Part shown: in pieces, positions 1 through 8,308 of the stretch
Position numbering within the stretch: position 1 is the first letter of the stretch
How the letters are laid out: each line of letters opens with the position of its first letter
Source: CG2-30-36-39 sp964433225
Lineage (GTDB): Bacteria > Patescibacteriota > Microgenomatia > UBA1400 > PJMF01
DNA: 52,307 nt
Direction of reading: 5' to 3'
NCBI GenBank assembly: GCA_964433225.1
Contig: CAYSQA010000005.1
Span: 1-52,307 of the forward strand
Notes under the pieces: model-generated
What the model was told of the DNA's origin: nothing
Databases searched by the model: none
What the model saw: only the letters and a program-made list of their open reading frames with translations
Position numbers and translations under genes: made by a program

Positions 1-532
1 AAAACTCAACTAAATCTTTAGGATCTTGATTTTTTGCTTCAGCATTTTCTTCAGCTACTCCAAAAAGTTGCTGTTGTTCCGCAGTTAATTCTCCTGGTTG
101 ATAAAATTCTTTGATAGCTTCAATATAGGAAATAATTAAATTTCTAATCACTTCAACAGCATTGGACACATCTTCAGCACTGGGATTTTTGCCCTTCACA
201 CCCTCTGGAAATTCACCCATTAAACTACCTTCGATGACTTGCTCTTCAAAAAACTCTAAGGAGTTAAAAACTGTTTCTAAAGCCTTAGCAATTCCTTGTC
301 TAAGTTTAGCTTTATTGGGTTCTTTAATTTTGTCAGAAATTTCTCCAACAGAGAAAATATTTTTCTCTATATTTGCAAGTACTACTCGCAAGTTTTTAGC
401 ACCAGCTTTTTCTTCAACAGCTAAAGCAATTTGATCAATATCAATAATCTTAGAAACTGGCAATTCTTTGCCTTTTTCTGTTTTAACTTTAGCTTGCAAG
501 GCTTGTTCTAAATTTTGATATTTTTCAGACAT
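1..532 (-). CDS. Unknown acidic helical protein, partial (C-terminus off the window)
   Basis: An open frame begins with ATG at 532-530 on the minus strand and runs off the left edge without a stop, giving about 177 residues. It starts MSEKYQNLEQALQAKV. It is Lys/Glu-rich, mostly helical by composition, and has no signal peptide, membrane segment or motif I recognise. A possible -10 (TAGAAT) lies about 20 nt before the ATG. It is divergent from the riboswitch-controlled gene on the right. I cannot assign a function. The coding call rests on the uninterrupted frame and protein-like composition. Confidence 0.7.
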   Translation of the reverse strand, partial: MSEKYQNLEQALQAKVKTEKGKELPVSKIIDIDQIALAVEEKAGAKNLRVVLANIEKNIFSVGEISDKIKEPNKAKLRQGIAKALETVFNSLEFFEEQVIEGSLMGEFPEGVKGKNPSAEDVSNAVEVIRNLIISYIEAIKEFYQPGELTAEQQQLFGVAEENAEAKNQDPKDLVEF

Positions 533-623
533 AGTTAACTGCCATATATTCTACCATTTTCTATAAAAAAAATCCCCTAGCAACCAGGCTCATAGTTTTT
601 ACTACAAATCATCAACAAAAAGA

Positions 624-653
624 TAGACATTTCACCACTAACCATGCTATAAC
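624..653 (+). promoter_or_regulatory. Promoter of the riboswitch-gene transcript
   Basis: A -35 hexamer TAGACA (624-629) and a -10 hexamer TATAAC (648-653) are separated by 18 bp. Each matches the sigma-70 consensus at five of six bases. The predicted start near 660 falls exactly where the aptamer's first stem begins (662), so promoter and aptamer support each other. Confidence 0.7.
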
Positions 654-659
654 AAGCCT

Positions 660-740
660 TGTTACTCGGAAGTTCCGTCAGATTCGGAGGCTGTGCCGCA
701 ACGGTGATGCTCACTAGAGACAAGTCCGGTCGGAGTAAAC
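660..740 (+). promoter_or_regulatory. Cobalamin-riboswitch-like aptamer (compact)
   Basis: The segment closes on itself through TTACTC (662-667) pairing with GAGTAA (733-738). Inside, in the order of the cobalamin aptamer core, are GGAA, a short stem-loop TTCCG...CGGAG whose loop keeps the GU...A..C pattern, then GCTGTGCCGCAACGGTGAT (compare the family core GCuGaCCCGCaACuGU) and AAGTCCGGTC (compare the GUCxGGA box). The element is short, lacking most peripheral helices, so it resembles the compact class of cobalamin aptamers. Ligand identity is inferred from the conserved core only; a covariance-model search was not possible here. Confidence 0.7.
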
Positions 741-846
741 CATTCCAAATTTGGAATGAAGAAGAAATTTATTATTTCTTCCGACGAGCATCGGGCATTA
801 AAACAACTAATTTGCCTCCCGATGCTCCTCTAACAGAGGAGCTTTT
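741..846 (+). promoter_or_regulatory. Riboswitch expression platform with exclusive hairpins hiding the RBS
   Basis: Four hairpins follow the aptamer. There is a perfect palindrome at 741-758, then an 8-bp stem (761-768 with 774-781). GAGCATCGGG (786-795) pairs with CCCGATGCTC (818-827). GCTCCTC (824-830) pairs with GAGGAGC (836-842) and is followed by TTTT. The last two share bases 824-827 and so compete. GAGGAG is also the Shine-Dalgarno of the GTG start at 847, so the last hairpin can act as an RBS sequestor; its short T-run could also make it a weak terminator. Confidence 0.65.
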
Positions 847-2568
847 GTGTTACAAGAACAAACTTTTAATCATCAATCACCCTTGCCGACTCAGGAATCA
901 AAAAGAGAATTTCCTTTTTCACTGGCTGATTTTATTCCTGGAGTAATTGAACAAAAAACAGCACCAAAAAATGACCAAGTCGATCAAGTTGATTATCAAC
1001 AACTTAAAGAAATTCCCAATCCAGAAAAAGATAAACTGATTGTTATTTTAAATTTTATTCTCAAAGAAGTTTTACCCATTCAAGACCCAGAAAAACAAAA
1101 AGCTTTGTTGGTTTACTTTTTTCGCTCGATTTTAGCTGAGACTCAAAAGCTACCAGTTACTCACTTGGCTTATGAAATTACTTCAAAAGACAATGGTTTA
1201 ACTCTCCATGACGATGTTTACTTGCTCAGACCAGATCTGCTGCAGATTTGCCAAGATGCAGTTGAATCGCTGGCTATTAATCAAGCTGAAAAAAATCGTT
1301 ATCAACTAGAAAAAACCCAAATTGAAAACTTATTGGCAACCTTAAACCAGCTTTTTACATTGAGTCCCCACGCTATGCTCTCTTTATTAGCTAACCAAGA
1401 TTCTGAGGCTGATAATAAGGCCAACCTACCAGACTCAAATACTACTAGAGAAAAACTAGAACAAACTGGTTGGCAGACTCTCTCTCCTCAACAAGCCTTT
1501 GCCTTCATCCAACCAGAAGTCAAAGAAAAAATGAAACTAGAAAAACTAGCAGGAGAAATCACCATCGGCCCCAAATACCTTTATGTCATGCCACAATCAG
1601 AAGTTCATGAGGGTAATTTGAGTGTCATTGTCATTGCCCAACCCGTTTTTATTCCAGCCCTCAACCGATTTATCTTGCTTCACGACCAACATTTAACCCC
1701 AAAAAACTGGGAGGATCATCAAAAACTTTTCAAAATACTTGGTGTTCACTTACCTCAAAACTTTACTACTTTGCCTTTTGCTGAAAAAGAACAGCTAGTA
1801 ATGGAAAAGCTAATTGCCCTACCTGACAAATTCCAAACCACTGCTGCTGCTGAGACTTTTTTGGAGTTGTTCCCCAAACAAAAGTTTTTTCAAAGACTCA
1901 GACAGAAGCTCACTCGAATGAAAATTAAACAGATGGAACCAGCTTTGGAACAATATTCTCAATTATTAGTTGATGTCGTTACCACTGAAGTTAATAGAGA
2001 TCCTTCACTCTCTCCCAACACTGTTACTAAGCTGAGTAATTTTATGAAAAGAGTAGTTTTTGCTGGCATTCTTGATACTAAAAAAATTTCAGCCCAAAAA
2101 AGAGCATCTTTATTCGATCATTTCAAAAAATTCGGTAGCTTAGCAGAAAATGATTTTGCTTTATCTCTCAAAGGCATTGGCTTTTCTTCGGCTGTTAAAG
2201 CCTTTGATACTTCACTGCTAGAGTGTGTCGCCCTCAGTCCAATTAGTAGTGTTCAGCAACTAGCTAACCTACAACTTCAGGGGCTAACTCCAGATTCTCT
2301 ATCGAGGATCGACTTGGCTAAGTTTGTGGGTGACCAGCGTGCAAAAGAGTGGAAAATTGGTTCTTGTCTGAAGTGTGGTACTCATAATACTTGGGTTGGA
2401 GAGTGTAACTGGTGCTTAAATTGTGAAATGAACTATAACCAACCAAAACCTTTTTCTTTGGCTGGTAATAAACAGCTTTCTAATTTGCCAGCTGTCAACA
2501 AAAACAAGACACCGAAACCAATTATTGATTCAGAAAATTTGGGCTCATTTGTGGCCAATTTAATCTAA
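847..2568 (+). CDS. Unknown protein with C-terminal zinc ribbon, under the riboswitch
   Basis: This is a 573-residue soluble protein that I do not recognise. It starts at GTG 847, behind a GAGGAG site 6 nt upstream that lies inside the leader's last hairpin. The first ~60 residues are Pro/Gln-rich and probably disordered. The middle (about 65-490) is a helical and mixed region with no membrane segment. Near residues 506-530 sits a four-cysteine treble-clef or zinc-ribbon-like site, CxxC (CLKCGTHNTW) followed by CNWCLNC. The tail is basic. The only clue to its role is the leader, which suggests control by a cobalamin-like ligand. It may be cotranscribed with the secretion block downstream, although that block has its own -10. 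Confidence 0.8.
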   Translation: MLQEQTFNHQSPLPTQESKREFPFSLADFIPGVIEQKTAPKNDQVDQVDYQQLKEIPNPEKDKLIVILNFILKEVLPIQDPEKQKALLVYFFRSILAETQKLPVTHLAYEITSKDNGLTLHDDVYLLRPDLLQICQDAVESLAINQAEKNRYQLEKTQIENLLATLNQLFTLSPHAMLSLLANQDSEADNKANLPDSNTTREKLEQTGWQTLSPQQAFAFIQPEVKEKMKLEKLAGEITIGPKYLYVMPQSEVHEGNLSVIVIAQPVFIPALNRFILLHDQHLTPKNWEDHQKLFKILGVHLPQNFTTLPFAEKEQLVMEKLIALPDKFQTTAAAETFLELFPKQKFFQRLRQKLTRMKIKQMEPALEQYSQLLVDVVTTEVNRDPSLSPNTVTKLSNFMKRVVFAGILDTKKISAQKRASLFDHFKKFGSLAENDFALSLKGIGFSSAVKAFDTSLLECVALSPISSVQQLANLQLQGLTPDSLSRIDLAKFVGDQRAKEWKIGSCLKCGTHNTWVGECNWCLNCEMNYNQPKPFSLAGNKQLSNLPAVNKNKTPKPIIDSENLGSFVANLI

Positions 2569-2612
2569 ATTTCCTTGACGAAGACAGACGTGCGTTTCCA
2601 TCTGGTAAAGGA

Positions 2613-2618
2613 TATAAT
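2613..2618 (+). promoter_or_regulatory. -10 element of the secretion block, near-leaderless
   Basis: A perfect TATAAT ends 9 nt before the ATG at 2628. No purine-rich ribosome site lies in that gap, so the transcript would start at or next to the ATG. I do not see a convincing -35 at normal spacing. Confidence 0.55.
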
Positions 2619-2627
2619 AAAAAATAG

Positions 2628-5600
2628 ATGTCCGATGCAAAGCCTAAATTAACTGGCCAGGAGAGGTATTTCTTAAAGAGATTAAGGGATGATGCTAGTT
2701 TGGAGACAGTTAAAAGCTTCTTAGAACTTTTAACTAGATCTAATATTGCCAGCGAACCAGAATTGAATTTTTCTTTTCAGAGTTTATTCAAAGAAGTTAA
2801 TACCAGCAGTCTCAAACTAACCACCAAAGATAGAAGTTACATTATTTCCAGAGATCATTTAGCTGATCAATTGAATTTTTTTCTTTATAAAAGTGATTTG
2901 GCTTTTTTGTTTACAGATATTGCTAACAACATCCTTGGTGACATTAATAACTGGTATCAAAAAGAAGTTGATGTTGGCAAACTTGAATTGGATAAAGACA
3001 CTTTACAAGTTTTATTTGCCATTATTATTTTCTGTGAAAAACATAGTTATGATCAACTAGAAATTACTGGTCAAGATGATCATGAATTAAATGTTTTATT
3101 AACAGATTACATAGGTAGCACTGCTCAACTCCTCTTAACCCTCATTAAAATCAAAGAAGATAAAGCCGTTGATGTTCAGGAAGAAACAGAGAGCGAAGAA
3201 GAAGTAGAGCCAGAGGAACAAGTTGTAGAAACAAACAAACCTCTCTCGGCAGGAGCTCCCCAAACTGACACCACTGACAGCGATTCAGGAGGAGTTGCTG
3301 AAGAAGACCAAAGCCAACCACCACCAGAGGAATTACAAGAAGAACTAAATGATCCTCTTACCACCAAAAACATTCTTTTTAGCAAAGAACTAAGAGAACA
3401 AGCCGCAAATTTTACTGGAATTGCTTTAGCTCAACTTGAACAACAACATGGTTTACCTCCGGGAACATTAGCCAACTCTAAAGACCTACAAAGAGTGTTG
3501 TCAGATAAAACCTTGGGGTTCTTTTTAACTACTCTAGGAAATGGTCGATTAGATGATTTAGTTAATCCAGAGACTAGACTGACTTTAATTCGAGAGTATG
3601 TCTGGTTGGTGCAAAATGATTTTAGAACGACTGCCATTATTTCTACTCACTTAACTGAAACTTTAAGCAGTAATAAAAATCCAGAGCTGAAAGAAAAAAT
3701 CGAAACAGCCCTAAAAGAAGCTGAGACCGGAAGTGGCCCTGCTGTTTCTGAATTAGTTAATAATCTTGCTCAAAATCCAGCCCTAGAACAAGTTTTTAGT
3801 GAATTAAAAAAAGAAGAACTTGTTGAAGATAGAGATGACTATCTAGCTAAAGAAACCACCAGACTCTTACAAAGCGAGTTGCAAAGAATTGGGGTTCAAG
3901 CAGATAAATTAACTTTGGCAGAAAAAAACGTGGTCAACGTTGTTGATTCATGGATTTTACAAGGTTTACCACTGGATTTACTTCAATATGTTGATGAAGG
4001 TAGATTTAAACTAATCTTTGGCGAAGAAATTCCTTTTAACCAAGAGTTTTTAGAATCAGTTGGAGAAGTTTGGCTTGCCAGACGTTCAATTATTGGTAAA
4101 AAAACTGGTCAACTTCTACTTCACAACGAAGCTAAATTCGCTACTCAGGAAGCCTTGGCTTTGTTGGATGAAAATAAAAAAGTTCTAAATAAAAACGAAG
4201 CAGATCAGGTCTTTGAGCGAGCCATTGCTACTCCCACTAGACAAATCTTAGTTGGCAGTAAAGAAGCTCCAGTTAAAAATCCTCAAGAAGTTATTGAGTT
4301 ATTCAATGATAAAAAAGGTGTTACTAATTCAGAAAAAAGAGAAATCTTCTTGAAACAAGTTTGGGCAGCTAAAGACACCGAAACCAAAAAAGAGATTTTA
4401 GTGGTACTCGGTTATGGTGAGGCTGGCAGTAAAACAATCCAAAATATTGCTGAAACTCCAGATTTTTATCCCAAAGAGATTGGCCTTCATGATATGGCTC
4501 CGCTACTTGGAGGAGCTGCTTTTTATAACACAGAAGAAATCAACAACTTCAATTCTAGTTATATTCCGGATAACGGGGTCTTACAAAGTCCCCTAGCAAA
4601 TGTTAACCAATTTGCTCGAAGAAATAGAGGGCTTAGTGGCAGATTAAAAAAAGGTATTAAAGGCATTCGTTCTCGACTTAGTAAAAAAGCGGCTAGTAAG
4701 GCCGCAGATAAAGCCGCTGAAGCTGGTCTAAGTAAAGCAGCTGCTACAGCAACAGGTGCTGTTCACCCTGCTCTTGGTTTCCTAACTAAATTAGCTACCA
4801 CCAAAAGAGGTCGACAAACTCTTGTCGCCCTGGGTGGATTGGGGTTAGGATCGCTAGCCTACTTTTTAATTAACGCTGCTCAATCGCTAATGACTTTAAT
4901 CCCAACTATTTTGGGAGCCATTGGCGGTGGAATTGCCGGCTGGTTTATTGGTGGCCCGGTTGGAGCTGCCATTGGAGTAGGAATCGGGGCCGGAGGTGGT
5001 TTTGGTATTGGCAAGCTTTTAGAAGAAATCTTTACCGGAAAAAAGGGACAAAATTATTATTCGTTTCAAAATGGAGCTACTGCCAGTAATACTGCAGCAG
5101 CAACTCAGGCAGCAACAGCTCAAGGTCTTGCTGAAGCAACTACCCTTCAACCAACTAGTTTTATTGGTCAATCAATTGTTCATATTGGTGGTCAAGCAGT
5201 ACTCGGTACAATTGCCACAGTAGCTGGTACCGGACTACTAGTCCAATCCACAATTTCTAGTGCGCTAGTTGCTGATTTCCCGATTGTTAATCCCTTAAGC
5301 ACTGTTTCAGGATCTATTCCAGGAAAAGAATCAGAATATGTCACCATCGAAAAAAGAGCCTTTATTGCCGGTTGTCCAGAAAATAAATGTGAAAACCCAG
5401 CTTTTCCCATTAAAGTCGAATACACTATCACTATTACCCCCAAGGGGAATTACACCATTCAAGTTCTTGATGCTACTGACACACTGAAGGTTAATCATAG
5501 TGAAAAAGCTTGGGAGGAGCATGAAGGGAAAAAACCACCCACTGTCCCAGAACGAATCAAAAAACTAGCTGATTTTCCAGAACTATATGAAGAAATGGTT

Positions 5601-6200
5601 ATTGAACCTGGAGGTTCAGTGATTTTAACCTACTCAGAAACTCTTGATAGCAACTATAACCACTCATCTGTTTTAAATACCTTTGACCTCAAAGTTTTTG
5701 CCAAAGATTCTCAAACAGGAGTCGAAGGTACAGATAATGCCATCACTGGAGAAGTTATTTATATTGGAGACTATTCTCAAGGAGCTGGTTGCTGGCCAGC
5801 GAGTGGAACCATCACCCAGCTACCAGGCGGTAGTTACTCTCATGGCAGAGTTGATGCTTTTGATATTGCCAACACTGAAGGAACTACTATTTTTACTCCA
5901 TTTTCTGGCAAAGCGTGTCCAGGAAATTTAGATGAAAAATATGGGATTCATGTTGTTCTGTCAGAAACAGATGTAGGAACTTTTGTTTTTAGCCACCTTC
6001 GGTCCAGTAATATTCATTCTTGTACAGAAGTTGTGGCTGGTGAAGTTTTGGGACAAATGGGTACCACTGGGTTTTCTTCTGGCCCGCATCTTCACTTTGA
6101 GCTCAGAGGTAGTGCCCCAAATTCTGGAACATTGCCTTCATTAATGCCAGATGGCACTAGTGTTAAGGTTAATGATCCTGTAAGGACTTGTTATGAATAA
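2628..6200 (+). CDS. Large membrane protein with C-terminal M23 (LytM-type) peptidase domain
   Basis: The protein is 1190 residues. Residues 1-185 are helical, followed by an acidic/Pro-rich linker (about 185-240), a long helical region to about 670, a basic Ala/Lys segment, and a Gly-rich hydrophobic stretch (about 730-805) likely to cross the membrane more than once. The last ~130 residues match the M23 metallopeptidase family: the zinc site SHGRVDAFD near 1070 and GPHLHFE near 1153 are intact. It should cut peptidoglycan cross-links outside the membrane. Its position before PrgI and VirB4 genes suggests it opens the wall for a type IV secretion or pilus machine, perhaps combining VirB6-like and VirB1-like roles; that part is inference. 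Confidence 0.85.
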   Translation: MSDAKPKLTGQERYFLKRLRDDASLETVKSFLELLTRSNIASEPELNFSFQSLFKEVNTSSLKLTTKDRSYIISRDHLADQLNFFLYKSDLAFLFTDIANNILGDINNWYQKEVDVGKLELDKDTLQVLFAIIIFCEKHSYDQLEITGQDDHELNVLLTDYIGSTAQLLLTLIKIKEDKAVDVQEETESEEEVEPEEQVVETNKPLSAGAPQTDTTDSDSGGVAEEDQSQPPPEELQEELNDPLTTKNILFSKELREQAANFTGIALAQLEQQHGLPPGTLANSKDLQRVLSDKTLGFFLTTLGNGRLDDLVNPETRLTLIREYVWLVQNDFRTTAIISTHLTETLSSNKNPELKEKIETALKEAETGSGPAVSELVNNLAQNPALEQVFSELKKEELVEDRDDYLAKETTRLLQSELQRIGVQADKLTLAEKNVVNVVDSWILQGLPLDLLQYVDEGRFKLIFGEEIPFNQEFLESVGEVWLARRSIIGKKTGQLLLHNEAKFATQEALALLDENKKVLNKNEADQVFERAIATPTRQILVGSKEAPVKNPQEVIELFNDKKGVTNSEKREIFLKQVWAAKDTETKKEILVVLGYGEAGSKTIQNIAETPDFYPKEIGLHDMAPLLGGAAFYNTEEINNFNSSYIPDNGVLQSPLANVNQFARRNRGLSGRLKKGIKGIRSRLSKKAASKAADKAAEAGLSKAAATATGAVHPALGFLTKLATTKRGRQTLVALGGLGLGSLAYFLINAAQSLMTLIPTILGAIGGGIAGWFIGGPVGAAIGVGIGAGGGFGIGKLLEEIFTGKKGQNYYSFQNGATASNTAAATQAATAQGLAEATTLQPTSFIGQSIVHIGGQAVLGTIATVAGTGLLVQSTISSALVADFPIVNPLSTVSGSIPGKESEYVTIEKRAFIAGCPENKCENPAFPIKVEYTITITPKGNYTIQVLDATDTLKVNHSEKAWEEHEGKKPPTVPERIKKLADFPELYEEMVIEPGGSVILTYSETLDSNYNHSSVLNTFDLKVFAKDSQTGVEGTDNAITGEVIYIGDYSQGAGCWPASGTITQLPGGSYSHGRVDAFDIANTEGTTIFTPFSGKACPGNLDEKYGIHVVLSETDVGTFVFSHLRSSNIHSCTEVVAGEVLGQMGTTGFSSGPHLHFELRGSAPNSGTLPSLMPDGTSVKVNDPVRTCYE

Positions 6201-7173
6201 CAACTTATTAAAAAATAAAAAATGGTATGTAGTGCTGTTTATTGTCAGTTGTGTCGGAATCTTTATTACTGTAGTTTTTAGATTAATTACTCCCAAAAAC
6301 GTTGTTATCCCAGAAAATGAGTTTATTAAAACCAATCGTGATGGCAACAAATCTAACTTTAATAACATTAGGTTTTCAGGTGATATTCCTGCCCTAAAAA
6401 CTAGTCTCCCCCTCGTTAGAATTCAACCCAGTAACACTAATATTGAATACCTAAAAAAAAGATTTATTGAAAATCACAATTTAAAACCAGTTGAAAATAT
6501 TGAGGGTTTGTGGAAAGGAGAAAACTATACCCTCTCTTATAATAGACAAGATGACGAGTATCTTTTTTACTCTAATTTCTTACCTAAAGATGCCGTTTTG
6601 ACAAGCAGAGATAAGGCTATCACTGTCGCTCAAAATTATGTTAATGAAGTTTTTTCTCAAATACCATTTACCATTCAGCCAGATAAAATTAAAAAGTTTT
6701 CTGGTTTGCAAGAGATGGAAGAAGTTAAAACTGGCTTAATTGCTGCTATGGAAATTCCTTTTACTTATAATGTTGATGGTGTTCCTCTCTTAGTAGAGCA
6801 TCGAGAAAAGTTTCCGCTAACCATTCTCATTAATAGCGAATATCAAGTTCAAAAGATAGTTTTTCAACCAAACTTTTTTTATCCCCTCCCTACTGAACAA
6901 CAATTCAAAATTCTTTCTTTAGGAGAAGTTTTAGAAAACATTAATAACAAACAATATGCTTCTATTATTTCTGCTTACGAATCAAACACTGGCGTGTTTT
7001 CTTTAGAGGAAATTGTGGCTGGAGATCTAACGAGTGTTCAATTAGAGTATCGAGCTGATTTAAAAAACAACTTAGCTTATCCTTTTTATCATTTCTCAGG
7101 AGAAGTTATCAATCAAGATAATCAAAAAATCCAGGCAGAAATAATTGCTCCCGCTGTTAAAGTAGCAGAGTAA
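6193..7173 (+). CDS. Unknown single-TM anchored extracytoplasmic protein
   Basis: The 326-residue product has a basic N-terminus and one hydrophobic segment (about residues 11-30), followed by a soluble domain of mixed alpha/beta composition. This topology suggests an exported, membrane-anchored protein. Its ATG overlaps the end of the M23 gene by 8 bp, so the two are translationally linked and probably work together. I do not recognise the domain. A role as a structural or assembly partner of the secretion machine, such as a VirB8-like anchor, is possible from topology and context but not shown by sequence. Confidence 0.8.
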   Translation: MNNNLLKNKKWYVVLFIVSCVGIFITVVFRLITPKNVVIPENEFIKTNRDGNKSNFNNIRFSGDIPALKTSLPLVRIQPSNTNIEYLKKRFIENHNLKPVENIEGLWKGENYTLSYNRQDDEYLFYSNFLPKDAVLTSRDKAITVAQNYVNEVFSQIPFTIQPDKIKKFSGLQEMEEVKTGLIAAMEIPFTYNVDGVPLLVEHREKFPLTILINSEYQVQKIVFQPNFFYPLPTEQQFKILSLGEVLENINNKQYASIISAYESNTGVFSLEEIVAGDLTSVQLEYRADLKNNLAYPFYHFSGEVINQDNQKIQAEIIAPAVKVAE

Positions 7174-7213
7174 CCCTAGCAACGATTTTACAGACACGCT
7201 AAGATAGAGTCGC

Positions 7214-8257
7214 ATGAGAGAACATCCAATCCCACAGGACGTTGTTGGTTATAAATTCCACATTGTTGGAAACATGACGCTGAAACAATTTGCAGAGATT
7301 GCTGTTGGCGTAGTGATTGGTGTGATTATTTACAATACCAATTTAATTGCTTTTATTAAGTGGCCGTTGATTATTTTATCAGCGGGGTTTGGGGCAATGG
7401 TGGCTTTTGTACCCATTGAAGAAAGACCCCTAGATCATTGGATCACTACTTTTTTTAGAAGATTGTATAGTCCGACTAAGTTTTATTGGAAAAAAGAGAC
7501 TGAAGTTCCGTTTGCCTTTACACATATTAAAAGAGAAAAAACCAAAGAAGAGGAAGAATTTGAAATTGACTTAACCCCAGCTAGAAGACAGAGAATTAGA
7601 GAATACTTAAACTCTGTTAGCTCTAACACTGAAAAAAACCAATTAGACGATGATGACCAACAAAGAATGGCTAATATTTTGGCTCAATACAATGATGTCA
7701 AAGTCGACGAAGTGATCGCTAAACCACAAAAAATAAAACCGAAACTAACTACCAAACCAAGAAATCTTGCCAAACAAAAAACTATTCCTGTAGCTAGCTC
7801 AGAAAATGTGATTTTTCAACAACAACAAAAAACCCAAAAACAGGAAAATATTGTCCAAAACGAATCATTAAGCCAAGCTCCACAGCTAGATACCCCTGCT
7901 GTTGAATCAACGAAGTTTGATTTGCCACCACAATCTTTTTCACTGCCAACCAAAGAAGTCGTCACTAACAACACTCTTCCTTTCCCCAAACCACCCAATA
8001 AACCCAATGCTTTGGTTGGCATGGTCTTAACTCCAGATAACAAACTGGTTGATCAGGCTGTAGTGGAAATAAAAAATAACCAAGGACAAGTAATTAATGC
8101 CTTAAAAACAAACTTGTTGGGTCAATTTTCTTTAAGTACTGCACTACCCAACGGCACTTATGTTGTGGGAGTAAAAAAAGTTGGCTTGACTTTTCCTGAA
8201 CAAACTATTGCTTTAAGTGGAAATCTGGTGCCCCCGCTAGAAATTCGTTCAAGTTAG
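7214..8257 (+). CDS. PrgI/VirB3-like T4SS membrane protein with C-terminal regulatory-like beta domain
   Basis: The 347-residue protein begins MREHPIPQDVVGYKFHIVG. It has two hydrophobic helices in residues ~25-70 and then the EERPLDHWITTFFRRLYSP segment, the pattern of the PrgI family (VirB3-like inner-membrane partner of VirB4). A charged and Gln-rich linker (about 110-265) leads to a C-terminal domain (GMVLTPDNKLVDQAVVEI onward, about 270-340) that looks like a carboxypeptidase regulatory-like beta-sandwich. TAAGAT lies 8 nt before the ATG, again near-leaderless. It sits directly ahead of two VirB4-related genes, as expected. Confidence 0.85.
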   Translation: MREHPIPQDVVGYKFHIVGNMTLKQFAEIAVGVVIGVIIYNTNLIAFIKWPLIILSAGFGAMVAFVPIEERPLDHWITTFFRRLYSPTKFYWKKETEVPFAFTHIKREKTKEEEEFEIDLTPARRQRIREYLNSVSSNTEKNQLDDDDQQRMANILAQYNDVKVDEVIAKPQKIKPKLTTKPRNLAKQKTIPVASSENVIFQQQQKTQKQENIVQNESLSQAPQLDTPAVESTKFDLPPQSFSLPTKEVVTNNTLPFPKPPNKPNALVGMVLTPDNKLVDQAVVEIKNNQGQVINALKTNLLGQFSLSTALPNGTYVVGVKKVGLTFPEQTIALSGNLVPPLEIRSS

Positions 8258-8308
8258 AGTTTTCTCATTGCGATTTAGCCTTGATTTCTAGTACCATAGT
8301 AAACAAGT

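Noticed and set aside
715..732. AAGTCCGG as an RNase P RNA core fragment
   Set aside because: The neighbouring elements fit the cobalamin aptamer order, and no RNase P P4 counterpart is found downstream.
659..946. A 95-codon frame starting at 659
   Set aside because: It lies across the riboswitch stems and overlaps the real gene in another frame; it has no ribosome site and its product shows no protein-like pattern.
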